Positions 49,598 through 58,314 of a stretch of 64,000 nt of DNA are shown in pieces. Origin of the DNA: Pseudomonas fluorescens (GTDB lineage Bacteria > Pseudomonadota > Gammaproteobacteria > Pseudomonadales > Pseudomonadaceae); the NCBI RefSeq assembly GCF_902497875.1, contig NZ_CABVHY010000005.1, positions 1-64,000 on the forward strand, given 5' to 3'. A program made the translations under genes and the position numbers. Positions within the stretch are counted from its first letter, which is position 1. Every line of letters starts with the position of its first letter. A model generated the notes under the pieces. It made no database searches, was not told where the DNA came from, and saw nothing but the letters and a program-made list of their open reading frames with translations.

Positions 49598-50230
49598 ATG
49601 CACACGCTGAGGCGGTTCTGGGAACATTTTGAAGAGGCGTTCATTGCCTTTCTGCTGGCGGCCATGACGCTGGTGACTTTCGTGTACGTAGTGCTCAACA
49701 ACCTGTACCCGCTGTTTTACTCGATTGGCGATGCCTGGCAGGGCGGCAGCGCCTTGTTCCTTGGCATCGGCGACTGGCTGATGGGCCTGGCGCAGGAGAT
49801 GGCCTGGAGCGTGTCGCTGACCAAGTTGCTGTTTGGCTGGCTGATCTTCTTCGGCATTTCCTATGGCGTGCGCACGGCCGGTCATCTGGGCGTGGATGCG
49901 CTGGTAAAACTGACATCCAAGCCGATGCAGCGGCTGCTCGCGGTCATCGCCTGCCTGTGCTGCATGGCCTATGCCGGACTGTTCATGGTCGCCAGTTTCA
50001 AATGGTTGATGGCGTTGATCGATGCCGGTATCGAAGCCGAGGACCTCGATCAGTTCGGTATTCACCTGTCGCATATCGCGATGATCGTACCGATCGGTTT
50101 CGCCCTGGTGCTGATCCGATATCTGGAAATCATGTGGCGCATTCTCATGCACGGGCAGATCAACCTCGGTCTGGCAGATGAAGCCGCCGAAGCCAGCAAA
50201 CTGGCCAGTCATAACGGGGATCAGCACTGA
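49598..50230 (+). CDS. dctQ: TRAP transporter small permease DctQ
   Basis: 210-aa four-helix inner-membrane protein. It begins MHTLRRFWEHFEEAFIAFLL AAMTLVTFVYVVLNNL, with a middle ISYGVRTAGHLGVDALVKL typical of DctQ. The C-terminal helix is followed by a short cytosolic tail. Its stop shares one base with the dctM start, indicating tight coupling. Confidence 0.88.
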   Translation: MHTLRRFWEHFEEAFIAFLLAAMTLVTFVYVVLNNLYPLFYSIGDAWQGGSALFLGIGDWLMGLAQEMAWSVSLTKLLFGWLIFFGISYGVRTAGHLGVDALVKLTSKPMQRLLAVIACLCCMAYAGLFMVASFKWLMALIDAGIEAEDLDQFGIHLSHIAMIVPIGFALVLIRYLEIMWRILMHGQINLGLADEAAEASKLASHNGDQH

Positions 50231-51510
50231 TGGCCATTCTCTGCCTGTTTTTATTGTTGTTCGTGTTCATGTTTCTCGGCGTTCCGATCGCCATTTCCCT
50301 GGGGCTGTCCGGTGCGGTATCGATTCTGTTGTTCAGCCCGGACTCCCTGAGTTCACTGGCGATCAAGCTGTTCGAAACCTCTGAAGCCTATACCTTGCTG
50401 GCGATCCCGTTTTTCCTGCTGTCCGGTGCCTTCATGACCACCGGTGGAGTAGCGCAACGGCTGATTGATTTTGCCAACGCCTGCGTCGGGCACATCCGGG
50501 GCGGCCTGGCGATTGCCGCGGTACTGGCTTGCATGCTGTTCGCCGCATTGTCCGGTTCGTCGCCGGCGACGGTGGCGGCGGTGGGCTCGATCGCGGTAGC
50601 AGGGATGGTGCGTTCCGGGTATCCGAAGGAATTCGGCGCCGGGATCATCTGCAACGCCGGGACCCTGGGCATTCTGATTCCGCCGTCGATCGTGATGGTG
50701 GTGTATTCGGCGGCCACCGAAACCTCGGTCGGCAAGCTGTTCATGGCCGGCGTGATTCCGGGGCTGTTGCTGGGGTTGATATTGATGGTGACGATCTACA
50801 TCGTCGCGCGGATCAAGAAACTGCCGGCGCAACCTCGAGTGTCGTTGCGGGTGTGGCTGGCCACGGCGCGCCGGGCGTTCTGGGGCTTGCTGTTGTTGGT
50901 GATCATCCTTGGCGGGATCTACAGCGGCCTGTTCACCCCGACCGAAGCGGCGGCGGTGGCGGCGGTGTATTCGGCCTTTGTCGCGCTGTTCATCTACAAG
51001 GACATGCGCCTGCGCGATTGCCCGAAAGTGCTGGTGGAGTCCGGGCGGCTGTCGATCATGCTGATGTTCATCATCGCCAACGCCATGCTCTTTGCCCACG
51101 TACTGACGACCGAACAGATCCCCCAGGAAATCACCGCCTTCGTGATCGATGCCGGGCTGTCGCCCATCGGCTTCCTGTTGATGGTCAATGTGGTGTTGCT
51201 GATCGCCGGTAGTTTCATGGAGCCATCGGCCATCGTGCTGATCCTTGCGCCGATCTTCTTCCCGATTGCCATGAAGCTGGGCATCGACCCGATTCATCTC
51301 GGGATCGTCATGGTGGTGAACATGGAAATCGGCCTGGTGCATCCGCCGGTGGGCCTAAACCTGTTCGTGACCTCGGCGGTGACCGGTCTGACCCTCGGCG
51401 AGACCATCCGCGCGGCTATGCCGTGGCTGATGATTCTGCTGGCGTTCCTGGTCCTGGTGACTTACGTGCCGTTCATCTCGCTGGCGTTGCCTGCGTGGTT
51501 GGGAATGTAG
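50230..51510 (+). CDS. dctM: TRAP transporter large permease DctM
   Basis: 426-aa twelve-helix carrier that imports the dicarboxylate with Na+. DctM features: FVFMFLGVPIAISLGLSGAV, AIPFFLLSGAFMTTGGVAQR, CMLFAALSGSSPATVAAVGS IAVAGM, NAGTLGILIPPSIVMVVYS and MEIGLVHPPVGLNLFVTSAV. Last gene of the itaconate operon; a terminator follows 23 bases after the stop. Confidence 0.92.
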   Translation: MAILCLFLLLFVFMFLGVPIAISLGLSGAVSILLFSPDSLSSLAIKLFETSEAYTLLAIPFFLLSGAFMTTGGVAQRLIDFANACVGHIRGGLAIAAVLACMLFAALSGSSPATVAAVGSIAVAGMVRSGYPKEFGAGIICNAGTLGILIPPSIVMVVYSAATETSVGKLFMAGVIPGLLLGLILMVTIYIVARIKKLPAQPRVSLRVWLATARRAFWGLLLLVIILGGIYSGLFTPTEAAAVAAVYSAFVALFIYKDMRLRDCPKVLVESGRLSIMLMFIIANAMLFAHVLTTEQIPQEITAFVIDAGLSPIGFLLMVNVVLLIAGSFMEPSAIVLILAPIFFPIAMKLGIDPIHLGIVMVVNMEIGLVHPPVGLNLFVTSAVTGLTLGETIRAAMPWLMILLAFLVLVTYVPFISLALPAWLGM

Positions 51511-51532
51511 CTGACCGGCTGACTGAAACAAA

Positions 51533-51566
51533 AAACCCGCCACCCTCACAAGAGGGGGCGGGTTTT
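51533..51566 (+). terminator. Rho-independent terminator of the itaconate operon
   Basis: AAAACCCGCC and CCCTC pair with GAGGG and GGCGGGTTTT around an ACAA loop, ending in TTTTG. A-rich on the other side, so it probably also serves the convergent Ada-like gene, whose last codons overlap it. Confidence 0.88.
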
Positions 51567-51866
51567 GTCTGTCTGCCGGGGAGGTCGAGGTGAGTGTTGG
51601 GCCTTCCACTCGGCATATTGCCCGGGCATGCACACTGCGCAAGGTCGATAACCGGCGGCACGCGCGGTGGCCTCGTCGAGAAAGAACACGCGCTGGGCCA
51701 CGTAACCGCCCCGGGCAATCGCGCGCAAGGCGGCGGGGCAGTCCAGGCGACCGTAGATCCGTGATCGGCGATGACCGCCGAGGGTCCCGGGTTCAGCACT
51801 TTGCACGGATTGGCCCTGGGGGCCGAGCAACAGAAACGGGCGGCTCAACGGCTGGGCACTCGCCAC
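51546..51866 (-). CDS. Ada-type zinc-binding domain protein
   Basis: Small protein of 106 aa containing a stand-alone Ada_Zn_binding-like module: SRIYGRLDCPAALRAIARGG, RVFFLDEATARAAGYRPCAV CMPGQY. Three Cys are seen (DCPAA, PCAVCMP); the fourth Ada ligand is not evident in the expected place, so zinc binding is likely but not certain. In Ada this module takes methyl groups from DNA phosphotriesters; here there is no AraC or methyltransferase part. The GTG start overlaps the upstream glycosylase gene by 22 bases, so the two are co-translated. Confidence 0.7.
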   Translation of the reverse strand: MASAQPLSRPFLLLGPQGQSVQSAEPGTLGGHRRSRIYGRLDCPAALRAIARGGYVAQRVFFLDEATARAAGYRPCAVCMPGQYAEWKAQHSPRPPRQTDKTRPLL

Positions 51867-52462
51867 AAATACCAGGCTGCCACGGTTCGGTAGGGGCTCC
51901 AGGGCTGACCGAGGTCGATCATCTGTTTGCGGGTCGGCTGTTGTTCCAGGCCTTTGAGACGGCGATAACCGTCACGCACGCCAAAGTCGTCGGCGGGCAG
52001 GATGTCCGAGCGTTCCAGGGAATAGATCAGCAGCATTTCCACGGTCCAGCGACCGACCCCGCGTAGGCTGGTCAGCCTTTCGATCAGCGCTTCGTCGTCC
52101 ATTTGCAGTGCGCTCGGATAGTCCGGGACCACGTCATTGAGTGCGGCCTGGGCAACGCCCTGAATCGTCGCGATCTTGCTCGCGGAGAAACCACAGGCTC
52201 GCAACACGTCAAATTCCGTTGCCAGAAGCTGCTCGGCACTCGGGAAGTCCTGTTGCGGAAAAAGCGCCAGCAAACGCCCAAGAATCGCATCGCCCGCGCG
52301 GGCATGCAGTTGTTGATAGGTAATTGCCCGCACCAGTGCTTCCCAGGGATCACGAGCCGGTTTTGGCTGGTGCAGGCATGGGCCGATGGCGGCGATATGC
52401 CGCGCCCAGTCCTCGTCGATCGAGGCCAGGAATGCGCTGGCGTGAAGGTAAGTGTCGGGCAT
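51845..52462 (-). CDS. DNA-3-methyladenine glycosylase II (AlkA-type)
   Basis: 205-aa HhH-GPD base-excision glycosylase removing alkylated purines. Helix-hairpin-helix and catalytic region: LTSLRGVGRWTVEMLLIYSL then ERSDILPADDFGVRDGYRRL, with the catalytic Asp in ADDFG. Also present is ALVRAITYQQLHARAGDAIL. Start ATG 52462 (MPDTYLHASAF); an ATG at 52483 would add seven residues. It lacks the N-terminal domain of E. coli AlkA, as in the short bacterial/archaeal AlkA group. Forms an alkylation-repair pair with the overlapping Ada-type gene. Confidence 0.87.
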   Translation of the reverse strand: MPDTYLHASAFLASIDEDWARHIAAIGPCLHQPKPARDPWEALVRAITYQQLHARAGDAILGRLLALFPQQDFPSAEQLLATEFDVLRACGFSASKIATIQGVAQAALNDVVPDYPSALQMDDEALIERLTSLRGVGRWTVEMLLIYSLERSDILPADDFGVRDGYRRLKGLEQQPTRKQMIDLGQPWSPYRTVAAWYLWRVPSR

Positions 52463-52590
52463 CGGGATTCCTGAGACGGGCATTGGCTACCCCATGCAGT
52501 CTGAACCTGAGGCAGCAGAGCCGCACCCCGTCTCTTGCGTTCAAACTTTATGCAGCGCAGGCACGGTCGGTACCTGCCGACATAGCCTGC

Positions 52591-52875
52591 TCAGGCGCGA
52601 CGCGCCATCAGCAATACCGACGCGGCAGCCGATAACAACCCGGCGCAGCAGCGGTTGAACATGCGCTTGCCACGCGGTTCGGCGAACCAGCGCCGCATGT
52701 GCAGACCCATATAGGCGTAGGCGCTGATAGCGATCCATTCCAGGCACAGGAACAACACACCGAGTACCGCGAACTGTGGAGCGACCGCTTGTGTCGAGTC
52801 GACGAACTGCGGCAGGAACGCGGTGAAAATCAAAATGGCTTGCGGGTTGCCTGGACTGAACGAGATATTGCATCT
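52591..52875 (-). pseudogene. Truncated LysE/RhtB-family exporter (C-terminal half)
   Basis: About 90 codons of a LysE-type amino-acid exporter: NPQAILIFTAFLPQFVDSTQ AVAPQFAVLGVLF, YAYMGLHMRRWF and LLSAAASVLLMARRA. The N-terminal half is missing; homology stops near 52870, where unrelated sequence begins. This is the probable left boundary of the acquired region that follows. Confidence 0.8.
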
Positions 52876-52903
52876 GCAGTGCGCCTCTGATGAAGGACCG
52901 ATA

Positions 52904-52919
52904 TCGGCCAAAAGCGGAC
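52904..52919 (+). repeat. Left copy of inverted island-edge repeat
   Basis: TCGGCCAAAAGCGGAC here is found inverted at 62553-62568 (GTCCGCTTTTGGCCGA). In both places AAAATGGACGC lies close by, separated by a few extra bases in the left copy. The two copies flank about 9.6 kb of accessory sequence. Confidence 0.7.
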
Positions 52920-52934
52920 CTTCCCCCGATCAAT

Positions 52935-53506
52935 CGTAAAATGGACGCGTTGCGCATACCACCAACGCGCCCAGACGATCACGATAACCAAAGAAACGAC
53001 TCAGAAGATCAAGGCCGGACTACGCGCATTGTCAAAATCCTCTTGGACAAGCAAGCCAAACGTCTGGATGGCTACCGCCCCAAAAAGCGCCAAGAACCCC
53101 ATTCGCCAAGCGAACATGCGCCAGCGGTAAAAGCCAGTGCGAGCATAACGACGCTATAGATTACGGCAAGATAGCGAAGCCTAACGTCTACATAGTGCGT
53201 AATAACCGAACCACTTAGATAGCCTTGGTAAAGCTGGATACCCATTATGGCGCAAACGCAGAACATGAGCCCCTGGAAGGCGAGCACAGCTGTGACAATC
53301 ACAATAACGGTGGGTGGCCGGTCTGGGGAGTTCCGAATCTCACCTGGCGACAAACCGTTTGATGCAATCGCGACCTGGTTACTTAATGCTGTGCGGATAA
53401 CATCAGACAGCCATGCCTGAACGGCGTGAGGCCTGGATGGCTCGCTACAGACCGACGAAAGAAGGTTGTTTTTTAGGACTTTTCGACACTTATATGTGTG
53501 GTTCAA
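52935..53506 (-). pseudogene. Broken small membrane-protein gene
   Basis: The frame from 53506 encodes two hydrophobic stretches (IVIVTAVLAFQGLMFCVCAI and LRYLAVIYSVVMLALAFTAG) and then ends without character near 53072. In a neighbouring frame downstream the sequence continues convincingly as WRMFAWRMGFLALFGAVAIQ, then LIF-stop-VVSLVIVIVWARWWYAQRV. The gene therefore appears to have suffered one frameshift (about 53090-53115) and one nonsense change (a TGA, perhaps from TGG). The family is not recognised. Confidence 0.5.
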
Positions 53507-53527
53507 CTTCGCAAAGTTATCAAAACT

Positions 53528-53564
53528 GGTGGCACATCAATCCGTTCGGAAAGGATGTGCCACC
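53528..53564 (+). promoter_or_regulatory. Perfect 11-bp dyad before the integrase stub
   Basis: GGTGGCACATC (53528-53538) and GATGTGCCACC (53554-53564) are perfect inverted arms with a 15-base spacer, ending two bases before the integrase-stub ATG. It could be the autoregulatory operator or an attachment-site arm of the lost element. Confidence 0.55.
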
Positions 53565-53565
53565 A

Positions 53566-53700
53566 ATGCCCTTGAAAGACCCCAACTACCTTAACGCCAA
53601 GCCACCGGACAAGGCCTGCCGCCTTTATGACGAACAAGGCCTCTGCCTGGAAGTGCATCCCCATGGCGGCTCATGGCAAATCCTGGCAGGGCGATGCTGA
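53566..53700 (+). pseudogene. N-terminal stub of a tyrosine integrase (DUF4102 arm-binding domain)
   Basis: 44 codons reading MPLKDPNYLNAKPPDKACRL YDEQGLCLEVHPHGGSWQIL, the start of the Arm-DNA-binding domain found in P4-type integrases (consensus around NAKP, YKL-D-GGL-L-V-P-G). It stops after AGRC where the ABC-transporter operon's last gene begins on the other strand; 30 bases overlap. The catalytic domain is gone. Confidence 0.7.
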
Positions 53701-54759
53701 CTCTCCCTCCCGCTGAAGCACAAGTTCTGCCAGCAATCTGAACTCTTGCAGCAGACCGCGGACATAAATGATCTGGTTGATTGCCCAACGCTCCTCCTCG
53801 GCCATCATCTGCTCCAGCGTAAAACCTTCGGGCAGTGAGGTTTGACTCATCTCTCGGTAAGGAATAATGGGGTCTTCGTCCTCGTCCACGTGGCGGAATG
53901 CGGGGGCGATATAGTGGTTTTCCTGCTCCAGGATAAAGGCAATGACTTGGGGCCCATTCTCTCCGAGCATCAACAGCTCGAACAACATACGGGCATTGGG
54001 CAGGTCATCCTCGGCACTGCCCTGTAGCACGCCATAGTGACCGACTCCATTTTCCTCGGGAACGACACGCACACCTTTCATGTGCACTTGCCGGATATGC
54101 GCAGCCAAGGTTTTCAGAGCCGTTAACGGTTGTTCGGCGGCGTTGATCATATTGCCGAAATCGAACAGCACGTGCAGGCGCGGATGATTGATGCGCTCGA
54201 GCAGCGTGACAATCTCGCTACTTTTCAGCTCTTCATGCTGTTCAAAGTCAATGTAGAGGTCATACCGCTCGGCTTGTTTGGCGAGGTAGTGCAAGTCCGA
54301 TTCGATGGTTTCTAAAACCTCGGAAAGCCGTCCTCCATAGCGCGAGTAGACGCGGATGTTCTGCAACCCCATCACATACGCCACCTCAACCACCCGATCC
54401 ACGTCCGCCTTTTGGGTACTACTGATTTCCAGGTGGATGGCCAACCCCAGCGCCTCGGCCCTTCGGCTGACAATGCGCAGTTGATCGTCGCTCATCTGCT
54501 GAAGACTGCGCTCTTCGCCATCCAGCAGATGAATGCTGATGCCGTCGAGTGCATGACGATAGGCGAAATCCAGCAGGTCAATCGGCCGGTATGTACCATA
54601 GGTCAGCTTCATCAGCTGGGGGTAAGCATGGGCGAACAAGCGCAGGCTATCGAGTCGTTCAAGCAGCTTGCTCGCCAGCGCCGGGGTTAGCCGAGGCACC
54701 GGCAGGCCCGCTGCTTTGTGGCGCAATAATGCATCGAAGCGCGACTGGATCAACGGCAT
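53671..54759 (-). CDS. TIM-barrel sugar phosphate isomerase/epimerase-like protein
   Basis: 362-aa protein of the xylose-isomerase-like/AP-endonuclease-2 barrel family. Strand motifs: FAYRHALDGISIHLLDGEER, GLAIHLEISS, GLQNIRVYSRYGGRLSEVLE, YDLYIDFEQHEELKSSEI, RLHVLFDFGNMINA and VHMKGVRVV, with Glu/Asp/His metal-ligand candidates at strand ends. Last gene of the putative organophosphate uptake operon, starting 10 bases before the HAD gene stop. The reaction is unknown; isomerising or cleaving the imported, dephosphorylated sugar moiety is a guess from context. Confidence 0.78.
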   Translation of the reverse strand: MPLIQSRFDALLRHKAAGLPVPRLTPALASKLLERLDSLRLFAHAYPQLMKLTYGTYRPIDLLDFAYRHALDGISIHLLDGEERSLQQMSDDQLRIVSRRAEALGLAIHLEISSTQKADVDRVVEVAYVMGLQNIRVYSRYGGRLSEVLETIESDLHYLAKQAERYDLYIDFEQHEELKSSEIVTLLERINHPRLHVLFDFGNMINAAEQPLTALKTLAAHIRQVHMKGVRVVPEENGVGHYGVLQGSAEDDLPNARMLFELLMLGENGPQVIAFILEQENHYIAPAFRHVDEDEDPIIPYREMSQTSLPEGFTLEQMMAEEERWAINQIIYVRGLLQEFRLLAELVLQREGESASPCQDLP

Positions 54760-55457
54760 GCCGCCCCCTGGGTCTGACCTGTGACGCTGTGCTCATCTTG
54801 CGCCAACTGCCAGTCATACTGTCGCCATTGATGCTGGTCGGAGACCTGTTTCAGCGCTGGCGCGGGGTTGACGACACACGCATGCTGGACCGCGTGCAAT
54901 AGCGGCAAATCATTCACCGAGTCACTGTAGCCATAGCTGCCCTGCAAGCTGTTGCCATGGTTCTGCAGCCACGCCTGCAAGCGCTCCACCTTGCCTTCCC
55001 GAAAACTGAGTATCCCTTTAGTCGCGCCGGTAAAATTGCCAGCTACCTGTTCAAGCTCGATGGCGATCACCTCGCTCACGCCCAGCATGGCCGCGACACG
55101 GCGGACGATAAAGTCAGCCGTCGCGGAGATGATCAATAGCTTGTTTCCCTGTTGGCGATGCCACTCAATTTGCCGACGCGCGGCTGGATATATGCGGGTG
55201 GCAATGATGCTGGAGACAAAGTCATCAGCCCATCGCTCCACTTCGCTGACGGCCACCCCAGACAACGGTTGGAGCGTAAAGTCCATGTACTGCGCCATGG
55301 AGAGTTCGCCCAGATAATAGGCTTGCATCATCGCCTGCTCGGTGACCAGCATGTCAGCTGCTGCCACACCGCGTTGCACCAGATAGCGCAGCCAGAGACT
55401 GGAGCTATCGCAATCGATAAGGGTGTCGTCCATGTCAAAAATAGCCAAAATCGTCAT
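54750..55457 (-). CDS. HAD-IB phosphatase (SerB-like)
   Basis: 235-aa HAD-superfamily hydrolase. Motif I FDMDDTLIDCDSSSLWLRYL has the nucleophile Asp8 and general acid Asp10. Motif II is LLIISATADFI; motif IV is YGYSDSVNDLPLLHA. The IB-type helical cap gives SerB/CicA-like shape, unlike phosphonoacetaldehyde hydrolase PhnX. It overlaps the ATPase stop by 4 bases (ATGA), so it is certainly in the transporter operon. It probably strips phosphate from the imported compound. Confidence 0.85.
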   Translation of the reverse strand: MTILAIFDMDDTLIDCDSSSLWLRYLVQRGVAAADMLVTEQAMMQAYYLGELSMAQYMDFTLQPLSGVAVSEVERWADDFVSSIIATRIYPAARRQIEWHRQQGNKLLIISATADFIVRRVAAMLGVSEVIAIELEQVAGNFTGATKGILSFREGKVERLQAWLQNHGNSLQGSYGYSDSVNDLPLLHAVQHACVVNPAPALKQVSDQHQWRQYDWQLAQDEHSVTGQTQGAACR

Positions 55458-56482
55458 GCGACCTCCTGCAGCTCTTCACGATTGAACAGCAGATCAAGCT
55501 GCGCGCCAGCCGGCAGCAAGGATCCTGAACTGCGATTGAGCATATCGACCATCAACGAGCAGCCTTGCGCATCGACGTGGTAACGAATGACGTTGCCGAG
55601 CAGTTGATGGTGACGGACCGTGGCGCGGCACGGCGCCCCCAGATGTGGGCCATAGCTGCGGCCGGCTTGTGCTACATGGATCGCTTCGGGCCGGATTGCC
55701 AGTTGTCCTTGTATGCGCAGGCCAAGCAATTGTTCCGCCTGGCGGGCATCCAGCAGGTTGTAGCTGCCCATGAAGCGCGCTACAAAACCATTGGCTGGAC
55801 GGGTGTAGATTGTCTCGGCGCTCCCCTCCTGCACGATGCGACCGCCATCCATGACAATGATGCGGTCGGACAGCATCAGCGCTTCTTCCTGATCATGGGT
55901 CACGAAAATGGTCGTCAGTTTCAGCTGCGACTGGATCCGTCTGATCTCTTCCTGCAAGTTTTTGCGGATGCGTGCATCCAGTGCCGACAGCGGTTCATCC
56001 AGCAACAGGATGCGTGGCCGCACCACCAATGCCCGCGCCAGGGCGACACGCTGACGCTGGCCGCCGGAGAGCTGACTCATGAATTTGTTCTCGTGCCCCT
56101 GCAATTCAACCAGGCGCACCGCTTCGGTTACGCGTTGGAAGGTTTCATCGACAGAAACGCCCTGCATTTTCAGGCCGAAGGCAATATTGCCCATCACCGT
56201 CAGATTCGGAAACAGCGCATAACTCTGGAATACCATGCCGATGCCACGTTTTTGCGGAGCAACATGGGTAATGTTATTTCCCGCCACATGGATTTGGCCG
56301 CTATCGACTTCAGTTAAACCGGCGATGCAGCGCAACAAGGTCGACTTGCCGCAGCCACTGGGGCCGAGCAGGGTCACCAGTTCGCCTTCCTTGATATTGA
56401 AATGGATGTCGTCAAACACGCGGGTCTTGCCCGAGCCCTTGCCGAAATGTTTCGACAAGTTGGATACTTCAAGATAATTCAT
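55454..56482 (-). CDS. ABC transporter ATPase, PhnT/FbpC-like
   Basis: 342-aa ATP-binding subunit. Walker A GPSGCGKSTLLRCIAGL, signature LSGGQRQRVALARALVVRP, Walker B ILLLDEPLSALD, switch TTIFVTHDQEEALMLSD, then a C-terminal TOBE domain (IRPEAIHVAQAG). It groups with ATPases for spermidine, iron(III), sugar-phosphate and 2-aminoethylphosphonate importers. Nine bases separate it from the permease gene. Confidence 0.9.
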   Translation of the reverse strand: MNYLEVSNLSKHFGKGSGKTRVFDDIHFNIKEGELVTLLGPSGCGKSTLLRCIAGLTEVDSGQIHVAGNNITHVAPQKRGIGMVFQSYALFPNLTVMGNIAFGLKMQGVSVDETFQRVTEAVRLVELQGHENKFMSQLSGGQRQRVALARALVVRPRILLLDEPLSALDARIRKNLQEEIRRIQSQLKLTTIFVTHDQEEALMLSDRIIVMDGGRIVQEGSAETIYTRPANGFVARFMGSYNLLDARQAEQLLGLRIQGQLAIRPEAIHVAQAGRSYGPHLGAPCRATVRHHQLLGNVIRYHVDAQGCSLMVDMLNRSSGSLLPAGAQLDLLFNREELQEVA

Positions 56483-56491
56483 CGCACAGTC

Positions 56492-57262
56492 CTATCGACT
56501 CAAGCGGGTGGCAATCCAGGTCACGACCAGCGTAAATATGAAATAACTCATCACCACGGCACTCACAAAATGGCCGCTGGTGGAGCGCACGGAATAGAGG
56601 TAGACGTTCAAGGTTTCGTAACGGCTGCCAACCAGTATGTTGGCGAACACGAACTCGCCCAGTAGGAAGGAGAATGAGAGAAACAAGGCTGCCATCAATC
56701 CCTTGCGGATATTCGGCAAGACCACCCGTAGAAAAGCAGCGGGAGTACTTGCCCCCAGCAGATGCGCCGCATCCATCAGGTCGCGCACGTTCAGCCCTTG
56801 CAGACCATTGGCGAGTGCCCGGTACATGAACGGCAGAACAATCGTGAAATAACACCCTATCAGTACCCACGGCGTGCCAATCAGCGGTAACGGGCCGTCG
56901 GCATAAATCTGCAACAAGCCCACCGACGAGACCACAGGCGGCACCGCGAACTGGATCAATATCAGGATGTTCATCCAACGATCCAAGTGCGGGAAATAAT
57001 AGAACACGACAAATGTGGCAGGCACGATGACCACTGTGCTGAAGGCCAATGTGCTCAGTGCAATCAACAGGGAGTGGCTAAATGCGGTCAAGAAGCGCGG
57101 CTCTTGCCACAACTTGAGATACCAGTCGAACGTCAGCCCGTCGGGTAATATCGTTGCACCCCAATGCTGGGAAAATGAATAAATCAGGGTCGCCAGAACA
57201 GGGACACTGAGTAGAGCCATCAAGCCATACAGCACGAACTGGTGATAACGGTTAGTGTGCAT
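56492..57262 (-). CDS. ABC transporter permease, PhnV-like
   Basis: 256-aa inner-membrane subunit with six helices. The EAA coupling loop is DAAHLLGASTPAAFLRVVLP NIRKG. It begins MHTNRYHQFVLYGLMALLSV. Its start overlaps the previous permease gene by 11 bases. Together with the neighbouring permease it forms the membrane channel of a PhnSTUV-type importer. Confidence 0.88.
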   Translation of the reverse strand: MHTNRYHQFVLYGLMALLSVPVLATLIYSFSQHWGATILPDGLTFDWYLKLWQEPRFLTAFSHSLLIALSTLAFSTVVIVPATFVVFYYFPHLDRWMNILILIQFAVPPVVSSVGLLQIYADGPLPLIGTPWVLIGCYFTIVLPFMYRALANGLQGLNVRDLMDAAHLLGASTPAAFLRVVLPNIRKGLMAALFLSFSFLLGEFVFANILVGSRYETLNVYLYSVRSTSGHFVSAVVMSYFIFTLVVTWIATRLSR

Positions 57263-58139
57263 GGTAGCTTCTCTTTATAAAGAACTGGTTGACCATCGAC
57301 ACGAACACCAGCATCGCCACCAGAAGCACGGACAGTGCTGCCGCCAGATTTGGTTCCAGAGAAATGTCCCCAGCTACCAGGCTGGAAATGCGGATGGTGA
57401 CCAGGTTGTAGTTGGAGGTCATCAGTGCGTACGCACTGGCATACGCCCCCATGGCATTAGCCAACAACAAAATGAACGTACCGAAAACCGCCGGCAGCAG
57501 CACCGGCAACGCAACCCGGCGCCAGTAACTGGCGCGGCTGGCACCCAGCAAAGAGGCGGCCTCTTGCCAATCGTCCTGCAGCGCATCAAAGGCTGGATAG
57601 AGCAACAGTACTGCCAGCGGTATCTGGAAATAGCTGTAAATCAGCGTCAGCCCGGTCTGCGTGTATAGATCAAAATCAGTCAGCCAACCCCATTGCCGCA
57701 AGAGCAAAGTCACGGCACCATTGGTTCCCATCACGATAATGAAGGCGAATGCCAATGACACCCCACTCAGGTTGCCCGCCATATTGGTGAATGCCACCGT
57801 TATGTCGCGAACAGTGCAATCCACCCGTTTCAACGAAGCGGCGGCCACCAGCGCGATGGCTAATCCAATCAAGCTGGAGCAGACGGAAACCCAGAGGCTG
57901 TTGCCAAAGGCCTGACGGTAAAACGGGGAGTTCAGGATTTCGCTGAAGTTCGCCAGCGACCAAGCGCCATCAACCTGCACGCTGTTGATCAGCAGCCATG
58001 CTGTCGGCGCCAGTGAAAACAGCGCCAATACACATAACAAGGGCAACAGGACCAGCGCCGCCCGCCAGTGGCGAAAGCGTGGATAATGCCGGGTGTCGAT
58101 AGTCACTGGGGTTGCCAGCGGGTTCGATGCAGCTGTCAT
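57252..58139 (-). CDS. ABC transporter permease, PhnU-like
   Basis: 295-aa inner-membrane subunit with six predicted helices. The EAA loop is EAASLLGASRASYWRRVALP VLLP; also SPFYRQAFGNSLWVSVCSSL and LTLIYSYFQIPLAVLLLYPA. ATG 58139 (MTAASNPLATPV) with an upstream GGAG is preferred; an in-frame GTG at 58190 would add 17 residues. A stem-loop separates it from the binding-protein gene. Confidence 0.87.
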   Translation of the reverse strand: MTAASNPLATPVTIDTRHYPRFRHWRAALVLLPLLCVLALFSLAPTAWLLINSVQVDGAWSLANFSEILNSPFYRQAFGNSLWVSVCSSLIGLAIALVAAASLKRVDCTVRDITVAFTNMAGNLSGVSLAFAFIIVMGTNGAVTLLLRQWGWLTDFDLYTQTGLTLIYSYFQIPLAVLLLYPAFDALQDDWQEAASLLGASRASYWRRVALPVLLPAVFGTFILLLANAMGAYASAYALMTSNYNLVTIRISSLVAGDISLEPNLAAALSVLLVAMLVFVSMVNQFFIKRSYHAH

Positions 58140-58239
58140 ACGACTAGCAACTCCGTGTTCCTTGGGTTTTGATAAGTGATAGCGGGGCACCGCGGCAGTA
58201 AAGCTTTAGTGCGGCCAATGCCCCGAACACTGTTCTAAT

Positions 58240-58300
58240 GGCCACCTCTAAAAACCGTAGTGAACGAGTAACGTTCGCGCAGTGGTTTGTCGAGGTGGCC
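58240..58300 (-). terminator. Nested stem-loop between binding-protein and permease genes
   Basis: Outer stem GGCCACCTC/GAGGTGGCC (58240-58248 with 58292-58300), an inner AAACC/GGTTT pairing and a central GAACG/CGTTC hairpin. It has no clean T-run. Such structures in ABC operons usually keep the binding protein in excess over the membrane components. Confidence 0.65.
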
Positions 58301-58314
58301 TAACGCGACTGGCA

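Noticed and set aside
53413..53565. N-terminal extension of the integrase stub
   Set aside because: The upstream codons (MPERREAWMARYRPTKEG) lack integrase character and run through the 11-bp dyad; the ATG at 53566 starts the domain.
54750..55457. Phosphonoacetaldehyde hydrolase PhnX
   Set aside because: The motifs and cap type fit HAD-IB (SerB-like); the PhnX Schiff-base lysine context is absent and no PhnW transaminase is nearby.
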